Shown one piece after another: positions 33,050-44,010 of a stretch of 64,000 nucleotides of DNA. The DNA is from Exophiala sp. HKRS030. Lineage: Eukaryota; Ascomycota; Eurotiomycetes; Chaetothyriales; Herpotrichiellaceae. A program made the position numbers and the translations under genes. The stretch lies in contig JAHWDD010000006.1 of the NCBI GenBank assembly GCA_023897205.1, forward strand, positions 2,542,001 through 2,606,000, given 5' to 3'. The notes under the pieces are model-generated. The model was given only the letters and a program-made list of their open reading frames with translations, did no database searches and was not told where the DNA came from. How positions within the stretch are numbered: position 1 is the stretch's first letter; the number at the start of each line of letters is the position of its first letter.

Positions 33050-34192
33050 ATGCCTAACATGCATCCCACGCCAACAGCATTGGCTACCGTTTTTCTCATC
33101 TTCACATGGATTCTGGTTTCCATCAGGTGCTATGTAAAGGCTTTGATGGTCCGAAGTTTTGGATGGGATGATATTTTCATGCTGTTGGCTTTAGTATGTT
33201 GATTCGCACTAGCGCAGCTACTTTGGCCAGACCACCATGCGCGGTCCTAGTCCTATGCTAATCCTTTCTAGATATTCAACACCCTGTTTGCAATGTGCTT
33301 GTATCTGATGGCGTACTATGGCATCGGTTATCACACAGATGACCAACCACCCGAAAATGTCTTCAAGGCTCTCAAGGTACAACCAATACCAATCAGCATA
33401 TCTGGAGTTTTGGATTGACAATTGTGTTTTATAGTGGTTCTTCTTTTGCGAGATCTTTTATGATTGGACAAGTGCATTTGTGAAAACTTCCATTGGTCTT
33501 TTCCTGCTTCGTATCGTCGTCAAAAAGGCACAGATCTGGGCCATTCGAATCACCATGCTTATCACCACGCTATACGTCATCGCCTTGTTCTTCATTGTTC
33601 TCTTTCAATGCATGCCGCCTTCATTTTTCTGGGACAAGAATCAGGATGGAACGTGTCTACCAACCCAGGTTATCACAAATGGTGCCTACACGCACTCAGC
33701 TGTTCTTGCTGCTGGCGATTTCATTTTTGCAGGTTTACCTGCATGGCTCCTATGGAATGCCAAAATGAGTCGGACGAAGAAGATCGCAGTGGCCTCTATC
33801 CTGGCACTAGGTTCCGTGTGCGTAGCGACATCCTCTCCTTTTGACATGACCGCAAATGACTGATAATAAGTCTCCCTTTTAGCGGCGGTGTGGCGTCTTT
33901 GGTCAGATTTCAGTATATCAACCAACTCAATCTCACCAACGATTTCTTGTACGATGCGAATGCAGTGGTTTACTGGTCGTATATCGAAAGTAGCACTGCC
34001 ATAATGGCTGGCTCCTTGGTCACATTTCGTCCGCTTTTCCGCAGCTTCGCGGACAAAATCAAGTCTTCGAGAAAATCTAATTCCGGCCCGGCAGGGGTTC
34101 CGAGCGACCGACGGGCCCGACGAAAAAAAAGATGGACAGAGACGCGATACTCCTCGGAACTTTTGGCACAACCCATCAAGGAACGGTTGTAG
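33050..34192 (+). CDS. Fungal rhodopsin-domain integral membrane protein
   Basis: Four exons: 33050-33193, 33272-33376, 33435-33817 and 33883-34192; 313 aa in the current frame. Seven-helix pattern of the fungal-only rhodopsin-like domain family: ALATVFLIFTWILVSIRCYV, then FGWDDIFMLLAL (the conserved WDD), MCLYLMAYYGIGYH, WFFFCEIFYDWTSAFVKTSI, ITTLYVIALFFIVLFQCMPP, NGAYTHSAVLAAGDFIFAGL and VVYWSYIESSTAIMAGSL. The family lacks a retinal lysine and its function is largely unknown; some members carry CFEM domains, this one does not. After a run of eight A (34123-34130) the frame stops within 20 codons. The frame reached by one added base stays open to 34380 with a coding-like tail (VVERLESETNSMKEEVPRYG), so the C-terminus may be mis-framed. 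Confidence 0.85.
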
Positions 34193-34895
34193 AACGTCTC
34201 GAATCCGAGACAAACTCGATGAAAGAAGAAGTACCTCGCTATGGGAGCCAGGAGCAACTTCGGACTCAAATTGTCAGATCAACGGACGTGGTTATCCAGG
34301 ATGGAGGACTGGTTCCGCCTGGGAAATATCCATCGCATCTCGTGACACCATTTGAGCCCGACACCACGAGTAGGTCTTGACAGCCAGGGATATCATAAAG
34401 AAGAATGCCTAATCATGGTGGCACGAAATGGACGCTATCAGGGCGACTGTTGGGAAATGTATCAGTATACCCAAGTCACAGAATGCAGTGTAAATGAGAG
34501 GGAACACTCTCATCACATGTATCACTAGATGTAGCAGACACAGATTTGGACATATAGAACAATGCGCACGAATGGAACTCTGAAGTGAATGGGAGGGTTA
34601 ACCTACCTATCTCGGACTTCGCTTGGTTGTCATGCCAACAAGGTGAAGACCCACGTCATATCTTCGGACCCACAATCTTCATCTCTTACGCCAGGCGGCG
34701 CCACCTGGAAGTTCAACTGCACCCCACCCCTCCATCACACTCATGTCAACATCGTCCTATGTTGCAGCATCCTACGAACCATCCATTCATGGCCCAGGTC
34801 TACGATACATAATACATCGCTTGCACTCCCGGCTGACATTGAGTCTACGAAATGGTTCGAGAGCAAGAACCTGCTCGTAATCCCTCGCGCCTTCA
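34193..34895. other. Intergenic, 700 bp
   Basis: The first ~190 bp may be the real C-terminal coding end of the rhodopsin-domain gene (see that entry). The rest is the promoter of the SNF2 gene. Confidence 0.45.
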
Positions 34896-37800
34896 ATGGC
34901 CAACGCTGCACCATTTGCGAAGCCACAAGATCACGGCAAGCAGAAGATCCAAGATCCATTGCCCATCCTTCCACCACAATTTGGTCATCCTTCCGCACTC
35001 GGCGCATCACCCCAGCCATATTCAAGAACCCAGCCTCTTGTTAGACCTGGCGCCAACACGTCCGCAGCTCGACAAGTCAGTGGAAACCAGAGTGACAAGT
35101 TTTCGAATCTATTTGTTCCTGCAAAGAAGCCGACACAGAGGCCAGAACTGCACAAGCCCCACGTTGTTACGAATCCACTCCAAGCTTTTCGCGATATTCA
35201 AAGAGGTGGAACACAACCTGCTGCGCCAACGGCTTCTCGTGCTCAACATCATGATGATGACGACGACGAAGTGTTCAAGATCGCAAAGCCAACCGGCAAT
35301 TTTCCTTCATGGCAACACAAGCCTGTCTCTCAGCCTACGTTCTCTTCTCAGTCATCCTCAAATCCTTATCTGAAATCTCAGAATTTTGTAGACCTCACCT
35401 CAGAGAAAAGCGGATATGCACCAAATCGCACAGAATATCGACAAGAAGAGTTCTTTTCGTCCACGGACCCATTCACGTACATGGATGCTGGCAAGGCCAA
35501 CGAGAACATCAAGGCTCTTTTGGAAGGCGCTTTTGAGGATGAAGATGACAAGCCGCGTACGAGACGGAGTAAGAAGGCCTTGGACGAGAAGCTGAGTGAT
35601 CTGGCGGGAAAGTTGAAAGACATGTCCTTCAAGCCTGAAACGAAAGCTGAAGATGTGGAGGAAGACGAGGAAGAAGACGACGATGGTACTATACTCGGTC
35701 TTAAAGTGAAATTACTCCCTCATCAAATTGACGGGGTGAACTGGATGCGAGATAAAGAGACAGGTACCAAGAAAACCCGTGGAGTATTACCAAAAGGTGG
35801 TATCCTAGCCGACGATATGGGACTTGGTAAAACTATTCAATCGATTGCCTTGATTCTCTCAAACCGCAAGCCAAGTGCAGAAGAGCTCGCAAAATCCAAA
35901 CGAAAATTACCCGAAGGCATCGGCCATGGTACACTGGTTGTCGCTCCTCTAGCTTTGATCAAGCAGTGGGAAGGTGAACTCAGAGATCGTGTCGAAGCCG
36001 ACCACGCCCTGAAAGTATGTGTACATCATGGACCAGGCCGCACCAAGAATTACAAGGATCTCAAGAAATATGATGTTGTCATCACCACATATCAAACTTT
36101 GTCCTCGGAACATGCTGGATCAGAAGGGACATTAAAGGTTGGTTGTTTTGGTCTTCACTGGTACAGAGTCATTCTTGACGAAGCCCACTCAATTAAAAAC
36201 CGCAATGCAAAGGCTACCAAAGCGGCATGTGCACTGCAATCAGAATACAGATGGTGTTTGAGTGGAACACCTATGCAGAATAATCTGGACGAACTGCAGA
36301 GCTTGATCCATTTCCTACAGATCAAACCCTACGACGATTTGAACACTTGGCGGGAGCAAATAACGAAGCCTATGAATAATGGAAAGGGTGGCCTGGCACT
36401 GAGACGGCTGCAGGTCTATCTTAAAGCGTTCATGAAGCGGCGGACGAAAGACATTCTAAAGCAAGACGGGGCTTTGAAGTCCGGTAAAGGTGGTGGCGAA
36501 AGCGACAAAGGAAAAGACCCAGGCTTCAAGATTGTTGCCCGCACGGTTGAAAAGGTCGAGGCCGAGTTTTCAGAACAAGAGCGAGAGTTCTACAAACGAC
36601 TCGAATCAAGGACGGACAAAAGTCTGGAAATGATGATGGCTGGCAACAAGATTAGCTATGCTTCGGCTTTGGTTCTTTTGATGCGACTGAGACAAGCTTG
36701 CAACCATCCTAAATTGACCGGAAGTGATCTGTCTAACGAGAAGGATGCCTTCTCAGGCAGTCAGACTCCTAGTCGTCGGAAAGCCAGCGCGGAGGACGAT
36801 ATGGACTCAATCGCCAACATGCTTGGCGGGCTTAGTGTGCAAACCAAGCGATGTGATGTTTGTCAGACTGAACTGTCCACTCAACAGGCTTCGAGTGGCG
36901 CCATACGTTGCGGCGAATGTGAAGAGGATCTTGCTGAGCAGAATGTCCAATTTGAGGCCAAGAAGAAAACCAAGCACGAGAGACGTGTGAAGCAAGAACG
37001 AAATACTGTTCTCGGCCAACGCCGACAAGCTCGTCGAGTGGTTGAAGACAGTGATGACGAAGATGAAGATGAAAGCGAAGATACGGAGGCTGAGGAGACA
37101 TCTTCGGAAGATGAGTATTCCTCAAATGGATCGGAGCCAACGATACTCCAGTCTACTAAGATCCGACATCTGATTCAAATCCTGAAGGCCGACTCTCACA
37201 ACCACAAATACATAGTCTTCTCTTTCTTCACCTCCATGCTCGACCTCGTTGAGCCGTTTCTTCGGGCCAATCGCATTCGTTTTGTGCGTTATGATGGAAA
37301 AATGCGAAACGACGCCCGTGAAGCCAGCTTGAACTCTCTGCGCTCAGATCCCTCCACTAGAGTTTTACTCTGCTCTCTTCGCGCAGGGTCTCTTGGTCTC
37401 AACCTCACAGCAGCATCAAGAGTGGTGATCCTCGAACCATTCTGGAATCCATTTGTTGAGGAACAAGCCATCGATCGAGTTCATCGCCTAAACCAGACAA
37501 CGGATGTCAAAGTTTACAAACTCACCATCAAGGACACGGTAGAGGAGAGAATTCTCGAACTTCAGGAAAAGAAGCGTGAACTTGCCAATGCCACCATCGA
37601 GGGCAAGAAAGGTGCTATGAAGTTGACCTTACAGGATATGTTGAAACTGTTTGGACGGGATGCCGAAAGAGAACATCATGTTGAGGTTGACACGCTCAGC
37701 AATACCAAAGCGAAGGGCCTCTTGAGCAATAGTCAAAGCGCCAACCCGACTGCACCGACGAGTGTACCACCACCTTCAAGTTACACCACTAGTGGCTCGA

Positions 37801-37985
37801 CATCGAGATCATCGACCTTTTCCATTGACGGGGCAATGTACCAAGCAGACCTCGAGAGAAAATCAGAATCAGTGATCCCAATAAGGTCCAGCGCAAGGAG
37901 CACGAGATCTACGGTCGGAGGTGGTGATGGACATGACTGTGACGATAGTGACGACTTAAGTCGGTTTTTGGTCCTTGGGTCATGA
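34896..37985 (+). CDS. SNF2-family DNA-dependent ATPase (Rad5/Rad16/Uls1-like)
   Basis: Single exon, 1029 aa. The N-terminal ~260 residues are disordered with an acidic run. The ATPase begins with VKLLPHQIDGVNWM. Walker A is DDMGLGKT (about residue 305-313), motif II is ILDEAHSIKN (about 425) and motif III is CLSGTPMQNNLDE. The helicase C lobe (about 765-930) has YDGKMRNDAREA, SLRAGSLGLNLTAAS and IDRVHRLNQTTDVKVYKL. Between the lobes lies a CDVCQ...CGEC pair (about 650-680) followed by an acidic run. This is at the usual RING site of Rad5/Uls1 relatives but has too few Cys/His for a full RING. Likely a nuclear remodeller or translocase in repair or SUMO-related turnover. The exact orthologue is uncertain. 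Confidence 0.92.
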   Translation: MANAAPFAKPQDHGKQKIQDPLPILPPQFGHPSALGASPQPYSRTQPLVRPGANTSAARQVSGNQSDKFSNLFVPAKKPTQRPELHKPHVVTNPLQAFRDIQRGGTQPAAPTASRAQHHDDDDDEVFKIAKPTGNFPSWQHKPVSQPTFSSQSSSNPYLKSQNFVDLTSEKSGYAPNRTEYRQEEFFSSTDPFTYMDAGKANENIKALLEGAFEDEDDKPRTRRSKKALDEKLSDLAGKLKDMSFKPETKAEDVEEDEEEDDDGTILGLKVKLLPHQIDGVNWMRDKETGTKKTRGVLPKGGILADDMGLGKTIQSIALILSNRKPSAEELAKSKRKLPEGIGHGTLVVAPLALIKQWEGELRDRVEADHALKVCVHHGPGRTKNYKDLKKYDVVITTYQTLSSEHAGSEGTLKVGCFGLHWYRVILDEAHSIKNRNAKATKAACALQSEYRWCLSGTPMQNNLDELQSLIHFLQIKPYDDLNTWREQITKPMNNGKGGLALRRLQVYLKAFMKRRTKDILKQDGALKSGKGGGESDKGKDPGFKIVARTVEKVEAEFSEQEREFYKRLESRTDKSLEMMMAGNKISYASALVLLMRLRQACNHPKLTGSDLSNEKDAFSGSQTPSRRKASAEDDMDSIANMLGGLSVQTKRCDVCQTELSTQQASSGAIRCGECEEDLAEQNVQFEAKKKTKHERRVKQERNTVLGQRRQARRVVEDSDDEDEDESEDTEAEETSSEDEYSSNGSEPTILQSTKIRHLIQILKADSHNHKYIVFSFFTSMLDLVEPFLRANRIRFVRYDGKMRNDAREASLNSLRSDPSTRVLLCSLRAGSLGLNLTAASRVVILEPFWNPFVEEQAIDRVHRLNQTTDVKVYKLTIKDTVEERILELQEKKRELANATIEGKKGAMKLTLQDMLKLFGRDAEREHHVEVDTLSNTKAKGLLSNSQSANPTAPTSVPPPSSYTTSGSTSRSSTFSIDGAMYQADLERKSESVIPIRSSARSTRSTVGGGDGHDCDDSDDLSRFLVLGS

Positions 37986-38225
37986 CGGCCAGGACATAAG
38001 AATTTCAAAAACCTTCGGATTTTGCTTGTGTTTTCTCTTTCCTGTCTGTATGTCTATCTCTAATGATTTACGATGCTCCTCGCTGTACACGCCACTTCCC
38101 ACCTCGTGGCCCAGCGGTTCAGACAGCTCTCTGACGATCCTGCGATGACATTGACATTGACATGCATGAATGAATGACAGTCGTGTTGGTTTGGAGTCGT
38201 GGTAATTCTTCTTCTTCGTCCATTC

Positions 38226-38320
38226 ATAGATGGACCGATCGATAGATCCGATAGATCGATCGATTGATAGAAAGATAGAAAGATAGAAGATCGATAGACA
38301 AATAAATAGACAGAATACCA
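38226..38320. repeat. Degenerate GATAGA/GATCGAT simple repeat
   Basis: Interleaved GATAGAT, GATCGAT and AGATAGAA units form a low-complexity purine-biased tract in the 3' intergenic region. Confidence 0.75.
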
Positions 38321-38637
38321 CCGATCTCTCTCCCCCCCTCTTCTCTTCCCTTCTCTTTCAGTTGGCTAGAAGAAAACAAAGACATGACCATGGTCTAAGC
38401 CTCGGAGCATATATGCTGGCTGGCTGCGGGACGTGGGGTTTCGTTCTCAGGAACGAATACAGGTAGTACAGGATAGACGAGATGAATTAACTAACTAGTT
38501 CGTTGGGCTGGCGTGATCGTTGTAAGGACATAGATATTGTCGTTCTGTTGCCACGATTTGCAGGTGCAGGGATAATTTGGTTGGGGGGGGGCATGTATAT
38601 TATGTGCAGGATTGGGTATTGAAGACGGGCAAACGTA

Positions 38638-38663
38638 CAGACACAGACACAGACACAGACACA
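38638..38663. repeat. ACAGAC hexamer microsatellite
   Basis: About four copies of ACAGAC in tandem, just downstream of the leftward gene ending at 38718. Confidence 0.85.
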
Positions 38664-38717
38664 AAGACTCGGAAACAACATGCAATAATACACCGACGAA
38701 GATTGTTCCTGGAATAG

Positions 38718-40049
38718 CTAAATCGGTATGCCACAGTCGTCACGCAGCGTCTTGAGCAGAGCTGTCTCCATGCTGCGAAGGATGCGGAATCTCTCCAGGC
38801 GTATACGGCTGGCTTCTTCTTCTGCCTCCTCCACTGTCAAGACCGGTGCTTGTTCGGTATCGGTTCTACCTCTAGATGCAGTATCTATCTCAATTCCGAT
38901 TTCACTCACAGGCTCAACTCCAACTCTTTGTATGTCTTCACCTTGGCTGGTGGCATCATTGCTGGTTTTGGTATTTTTGTCTCTATCCTGATCGACGCTT
39001 GTGTCGTTCTGCATCTGGTGTTGGATTCCCATGAGTAGGCCGTAGAGGTGCTGTGGGACCGTCATGTTGAGGGACGGGTTGGAAGGGTTTGTTGGGGTGT
39101 TGTTATTGAAGTGACGTTCGATCAGATCATGCTGGGCGAGGATTAGGGCCTGGGCGAAGACGCCATATGATTCGTCGTCGCTATAGCATTGGATGAAGCT
39201 GACCGGGAGAATTTGCGTGATAGCGCTTGCCTCTGCGTAGAGGTTGGAATGCTGGTGATTGCAGTGGGTGACGCTGTCGGGACCTCGGTTCTGACTCTGG
39301 TGCTGAATGGAGCGGGTTTGGGTTGCTGTATGTGCTGGGTCATAGACAGGTTCTGCGTCAGTGTCACTGAGAGCAAGGTCATCATCGTACCAAAGATCGG
39401 TAGATTGGTCGGGATCCCAATCTTCATGCTGATCATCGGAGCCACTTTGATCATTGCGCTTCTCATCAGGAGGGTTAACTCTTAAACTGTCAATGCCACC
39501 GACAACGAGTAGCTCATCATCGTTTTCCTGCTTGATCGGTCTATTGCAGGTGTCCTTTCCACCACTGAAAGATGGATGGCGACCCTTGGTCGTGAGTTGT
39601 CCTCCTGGGTCGGTTTCGGGGTAAGCTTTGACGATGGTGCTGGTGCTGGGAGTCGCTTGAGCGTGAGAGAGTTCCAACAACGACAACTGTCGACTGATCC
39701 CAGCGAGCGCTTCTGGATCCACCAAGACCTTCTGGTCCTCCATATTTTGAGTCTCTTCGACGGAGAGTCTTGAACCTGGAGGCTGGGTATTCGAGATTGA
39801 ATCTGCATTATCTTGTTCCAAGAACGATTCACTGCTTGGTTCGCCCGTTAGGTATTGATGGGATTCGATATGTTGTGGGGAACACGGTCCGCCTGATTTT
39901 CTCTCCATCAAAGCAGCGCCTTCTTGTGTTGATGAAGGCTCGGTTACGTAGGCGTCATCAGTAACGGTAGTGGCTGACTTGTTCTCTCCAACTGCGTTGC
40001 CATGGACGATTGAAGAGACTATCTTCTGCGACTTCTTCTTAGCAGCCAT
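38718..40049 (-). CDS. Hypothetical disordered protein with C-terminal helix
   Basis: Single exon, 443 aa. The first residues are Lys-rich (MAAKKKSQKIVSS). Most of the chain is Ser/Thr/Gln/Asp-rich and predicted disordered, with SRQLSLLELSHAQ as a possible short helix and an acidic Trp/Asp patch (DWDPDQSTDLWYDDD). A conserved-looking central block LPVSFIQCYSDDESYGVFAQ and ALILAQHDLIERHF is followed by LYGLLMGIQHQMQ. The end is a charged amphipathic helix (EEAEEEASRIRLERFRILR) closing with LLKTLRDDCGIPI. No family was recognised. The long uninterrupted frame and the structured end argue for a real gene. Confidence 0.65.
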   Translation of the reverse strand: MAAKKKSQKIVSSIVHGNAVGENKSATTVTDDAYVTEPSSTQEGAALMERKSGGPCSPQHIESHQYLTGEPSSESFLEQDNADSISNTQPPGSRLSVEETQNMEDQKVLVDPEALAGISRQLSLLELSHAQATPSTSTIVKAYPETDPGGQLTTKGRHPSFSGGKDTCNRPIKQENDDELLVVGGIDSLRVNPPDEKRNDQSGSDDQHEDWDPDQSTDLWYDDDLALSDTDAEPVYDPAHTATQTRSIQHQSQNRGPDSVTHCNHQHSNLYAEASAITQILPVSFIQCYSDDESYGVFAQALILAQHDLIERHFNNNTPTNPSNPSLNMTVPQHLYGLLMGIQHQMQNDTSVDQDRDKNTKTSNDATSQGEDIQRVGVEPVSEIGIEIDTASRGRTDTEQAPVLTVEEAEEEASRIRLERFRILRSMETALLKTLRDDCGIPI

Positions 40050-41074
40050 CTCTGAGGCTTTGAAAGTTGTATCTGGCGGCTGTGGTGCAGATCGTCAACT
40101 CTCAGGCTCTGGCAGATCAGCATAGTTATTATGATGACGATAGTGGGTGGAAGTGAGGTGTGTTTGACAACAATTGGTTGTCTGCTCATCATTAACAAGC
40201 AGTTGCTAATGAATTTGTTGCTAAAGCCTATACCCCTGAGGTTACGAGAAGGTTGGATTGCGATCAACCAAACTCGGAGCGCTGGCATCATTGGCCTCAG
40301 CATAGTTGGCATCAGCAATACCATGTTTGTTTTCAAGGATGACAATCAGCATTATGATTCACAACATGTGCGTTCTTCATGGGAAAACAACTCTAGCTTG
40401 ATGTGCAAGATGATCAAAAGAGGAAATCTGTATAATGTCTAGTGAAGATATTGGTCTTCATCAATAAAGTGTAGCCGCCCTATATTGGGGTCTTAGATTG
40501 GCATAGAGCTATGCAACATAATAGCAACTTATTCGAGGTAGGTATTCCTCTGCTGAAAGTGAATATCACTTGGTTGTTGTTGCAGGGCATGAGATCTCTC
40601 AACCACGGAATGTTATGGGTCAAGCTGGTGACAAACCGTAAACTCTAGTCTCCGTTTGCATTTGGTCGGTTAGATGCTAATGTCGAATATCGGGTTTTCG
40701 TTTTTGCCGATACAAGGATCGATCTCTAACGCAATAGCGTTTCGACGCTGAAACTTGATCTTGTAACGCTTAGAATCCGGATTGCAGCGTGAAGAACATC
40801 TAAGCGGTCAGCGTGTTTCGGAATAGAGGCGGATTCAATCAGGCCTGTCGCCTGACAGGATCTCCCGATTGGCTTCGTCCACCACGGGACGAGGACGTTG
40901 ATCGAAAACATGGCGAGATCTGGATCTGGTCGATCACGAAACCCCGGCTTTCAAAGGCTGATGTCGATTGGATAGAGGCCTTCAGGTCGGTATAGGCTAG
41001 AGCAGGAGCACAAGCTCGTACCGTAAGCGAGGCAAGGAAGACAATATTCACATAGTTCGGCTTGCGGTTTTAGG
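40050..41074. other. Intergenic, 1.0 kb
   Basis: Promoter side of the disordered-protein gene. Small frames at 40131-40442 and 40813-40995 have no motif. The latter might belong to the damaged Myb-like reading unit to the right. Confidence 0.45.
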
Positions 41075-41553
41075 ATGAATGAGACAGGCGGGGTGTTGAT
41101 AGAGACGATGGTGGATATTCACAAGTCTCATTCAATTGAAGAGCAAAAATACTGGAATCATGACCTGAGATTTGGAAAAAAGAAAGAAAGAAGGCCTGCT
41201 GAGGCAGTTGACTCTATGGATGAAACCTTGCGGAGGAAATTGAATCGTCGGGTGTATCAAGCATTGAGACGGCGGATTTGGAGCCAAGAAGACGATCAAA
41301 CGCTCATAGAAATGAGGTGGAAAGGGGCGCGAGGGGTGCTGGATTTGGGATTGTGATGAAGCATCTCAAATACGTCTCGGAGATCATGATCCTAGGCGAA
41401 TTTGAAGAAGCTCTGAGGAATTGGAAGACGAATGAAGGGGCGCAAGTAAATAGAAGAATTGAGGGTCCGGAAAGGTTGCGATTGCCTACCAAGGTGTACT
41501 CGGTGGTCAGTCGAAGGCTGATCCCCAAGGTTGAACTTGACTCTGAGGTCTAA
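41075..41553 (+). pseudogene. Possible Myb/SANT-like gene remnant, frame broken
   Basis: The frame from 41075 encodes MDETLRRKLNRRVYQALRRR and then IWSQEDDQTLIEMRWKGA, resembling the first helix of a SANT/Myb repeat, and stops at 41356. The neighbouring frame, entered by one extra base near the G runs 41324-41336, continues with FGIVMKHLKYVSEIMI and RRIEGPERLRLPTKVYSVV to a stop at 41553. Together they look like one reading unit of about 160 residues with one missing base. Both halves are weak alone and no intron explains the shift. Upstream exons may be missing. Confidence 0.35.
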
Positions 41554-43305
41554 AGCAATCATGTTCGGGTTTCGCTAATCCCTGCGCTCGATTTGACGCT
41601 GCTTAGGGATTTGTGGACAAGATACAAAGCGACGGTGGAATTGTGTGATCATTTGAGCTGGAACTTGGATATGGGCGTATGGAGGACTCTGGAGTACTGA
41701 GATAGGCTGCACAGTGGCCAGCCAATGTTGAACATTCTGGAGGTTTGGTGGACTAACTAAAGGTTAGTGGCAGCCACAGTAACATTGGGGAATCGGGAGG
41801 GAGAGATGATCGACGGTGTGATTAGGGACAATTTCTGAGCAGGATTTTGTTCTGTCTTTGACTTTCTATAAGAGGACTGCACAATATGGCGTCGGGGGAC
41901 TAGTGGCATTGCATGAGCAGCGAGGTTTGATCCCGAACCGTGTCTTTTGGATTCCTGATTCCTTATTCCTGGTTCTTAATTTTTGGGTCTTGTCTCTTGA
42001 ATCCCGACTCTTGGGTCTTGAGCCCTTGAAAGTTAGCACGGGGGCCTAAACTGTGGGCGAGGGCAGCCTGCGGTCGTGAGTGGCCCTCGGGCTAATGGCG
42101 GACAATTGGCTGAAGGGGGGACCATTGTAGGTGATCCCTAGGCTAAATCAAGCCAATGGATGATGGATGGGTGGAAGAGGTGATGGAACATGGCATGTCG
42201 GTGGTTGATTCGAGATTGATGAGAATGATGAATCTAAGCGGATCACGCGGGATCATGGGTGGGATGCAATGCAGGAGAAAAACGTGGCAGCCACAGCCTT
42301 AGGTCGCCACAAGGTCAAGCCTCAAGGTGCGCCAGAGTGGCCAGTTGCCGAAGGAGCTCGGAAACCCCGTAACCGCAACCTGGAATCTGTCCGGAGTACG
42401 GAGGGGTTCGTCTGGACGCCCCGACGCCCCGACGTACCGTTGCATTCTTCGATTTTTTTCCGAGTCAATTTCATGTAGGAAGTCAGGGTTCAAAAGCGAA
42501 TTTACGTACATGTTGAAGGCTTTACGGGTGGCGGGGTGCCTCTGGAGTACTCCAATCAAGGGACGCAGGGCCGCAGGGACGCGGGTCAAGTCCGAGTCCC
42601 AAAGCACCCAAAAGGAGATATTGTTTAGAAGGGACATGCTGCTGAACGAAGCCTAAGGATACGTTGACGACCTGGCCAAGTAAGTGGGTTGGGCACCAGA
42701 AGGAATGCCTACCTGGGTAGGGAATTATCAAGTTGAGGGCCAGGTACCCCCAAGCATGCACCTAAGCGTATTAAGATACCTACATAGGTATGTAGTCGCC
42801 TAAAGGTACCTGGGCTTCTAAGTACTCCGTACGGTAGTTAACTACCTAGCCACCCACATAGGTAGCTAACATAGTACCTGAGGAAACTTCCGCCTGCACT
42901 TCTCCCCTGCACCTTGACCTGCATCTGTACCTGCACTTCTTTCCCTTGGCCAAATGGCCAAATACACGTGCGTCTGCATACCGTTGGCTCACCTTCTGGA
43001 CCCTGCATGATACGTGGCCTCAGTAATAATAATTCACAGCAATACCAATCTTGCCAGATATCGTCTCGAGGAACATGCAATTTGTGGCGGAAGTCCAAGG
43101 TCACAATCTCCATGCTCCATGCCCGCATTGCCTGATGAAAAGTCAACGTGGAAAACGAAATCTGGAAGGCAAAGTGAGAGCCGACAGGAAGTTGGAAGGG
43201 GCCGCTGTGTATCAAGGTATCAAGAAAGTAAGCGACACGACAATTGGAAAGGGGCGGCACGGGGCATGGGGGCGGTTAACCAGGCCTTTGTGGGCTTGAG
43301 GATAT

Positions 43306-43357
43306 GTGGACTCGTGGACTCGTGGCACTGGGCACTGGGCACTGGGCACTGGGCACT
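43306..43357. repeat. Tandem GTGGACTC then GGCACTG repeats
   Basis: About two copies of an eight-base unit and then about five copies of a seven-base GGCACTG unit. Confidence 0.9.
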
Positions 43358-43400
43358 CACAGAAGTCAAAAGGTTAATCATATCTTGTTGCATTTAGGCG

Positions 43401-43448
43401 TTCCCACTGCCCACTGCCCACTTCCCACTTCCCACTGCACACTGCCCA
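43401..43448. repeat. Tandem CCCACTG/CCCACTT repeat
   Basis: Six to seven degenerate seven-base copies, 45 bp downstream of the GGCACTG block. They are pyrimidine-rich where the first block is G-rich, and not an exact inverted copy. Confidence 0.85.
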
Positions 43449-43953
43449 GAGAAGAAAGAAGAATGGAAAATGGAGTATGGAGAAGCAGGAGCTGAAACGT
43501 GGTGGCCATGCTTTTGCACTACTCATCTAGCCGCTTTGGGCTTAAAGCTCCGCCAACTAACTAACTTGGTTCTAACTCGGTAGCCACCAGTGACCACTGG
43601 CACACCAGTGCACACCTCTCCATGCAGGCTCAGCACCGGCGCCCTTGGTCAAATTTCTGGCAAGCCCAAAGACAGAGGCCCGAGTCCCCAGGTAGGGAAC
43701 AATAACTTTCGTGCCGGGCTCTAAACATACCTACTGGCGGTTCGTCGACCATGATCAAGTCTGAGCAGAAAACGAGAATCCGACATGGGAGACTCACCCT
43801 TCCAAGAGGGCGGTCTACTCCGTGGGAAGGGACTCGGTACGGTAGTAACCAGTTTCCCCTGGGCTGCGTCCTCCTGGCACGTGGCGATCGAGGCAAGCCG
43901 AGGCTGCTCCCAATCGAAGGGCATGCCAGCCCTCCCTAGAGCCTGCACCGATA

Positions 43954-44010
43954 GGCTACTGGCTGCTGGCTACTGGCTGCTGGCTACTGGCTACCGGCTA
44001 CAGGCTACAG
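43954..44010. repeat. GGCTACT/GGCTGCT tandem repeat
   Basis: About eight copies of a seven-base unit alternating GGCTACT and GGCTGCT, decaying to GGCTACC and GGCTACA at the right end. Confidence 0.9.

Larger units (their letters stand above)
37986..38717. other. Convergent intergenic region with microsatellites
   Basis: About 730 bp between the rightward SNF2 gene and the leftward disordered-protein gene. A GATA/GATC-rich degenerate tract lies at 38226-38320 and an ACAGAC repeat at 38638-38663. No gene. Confidence 0.6.
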
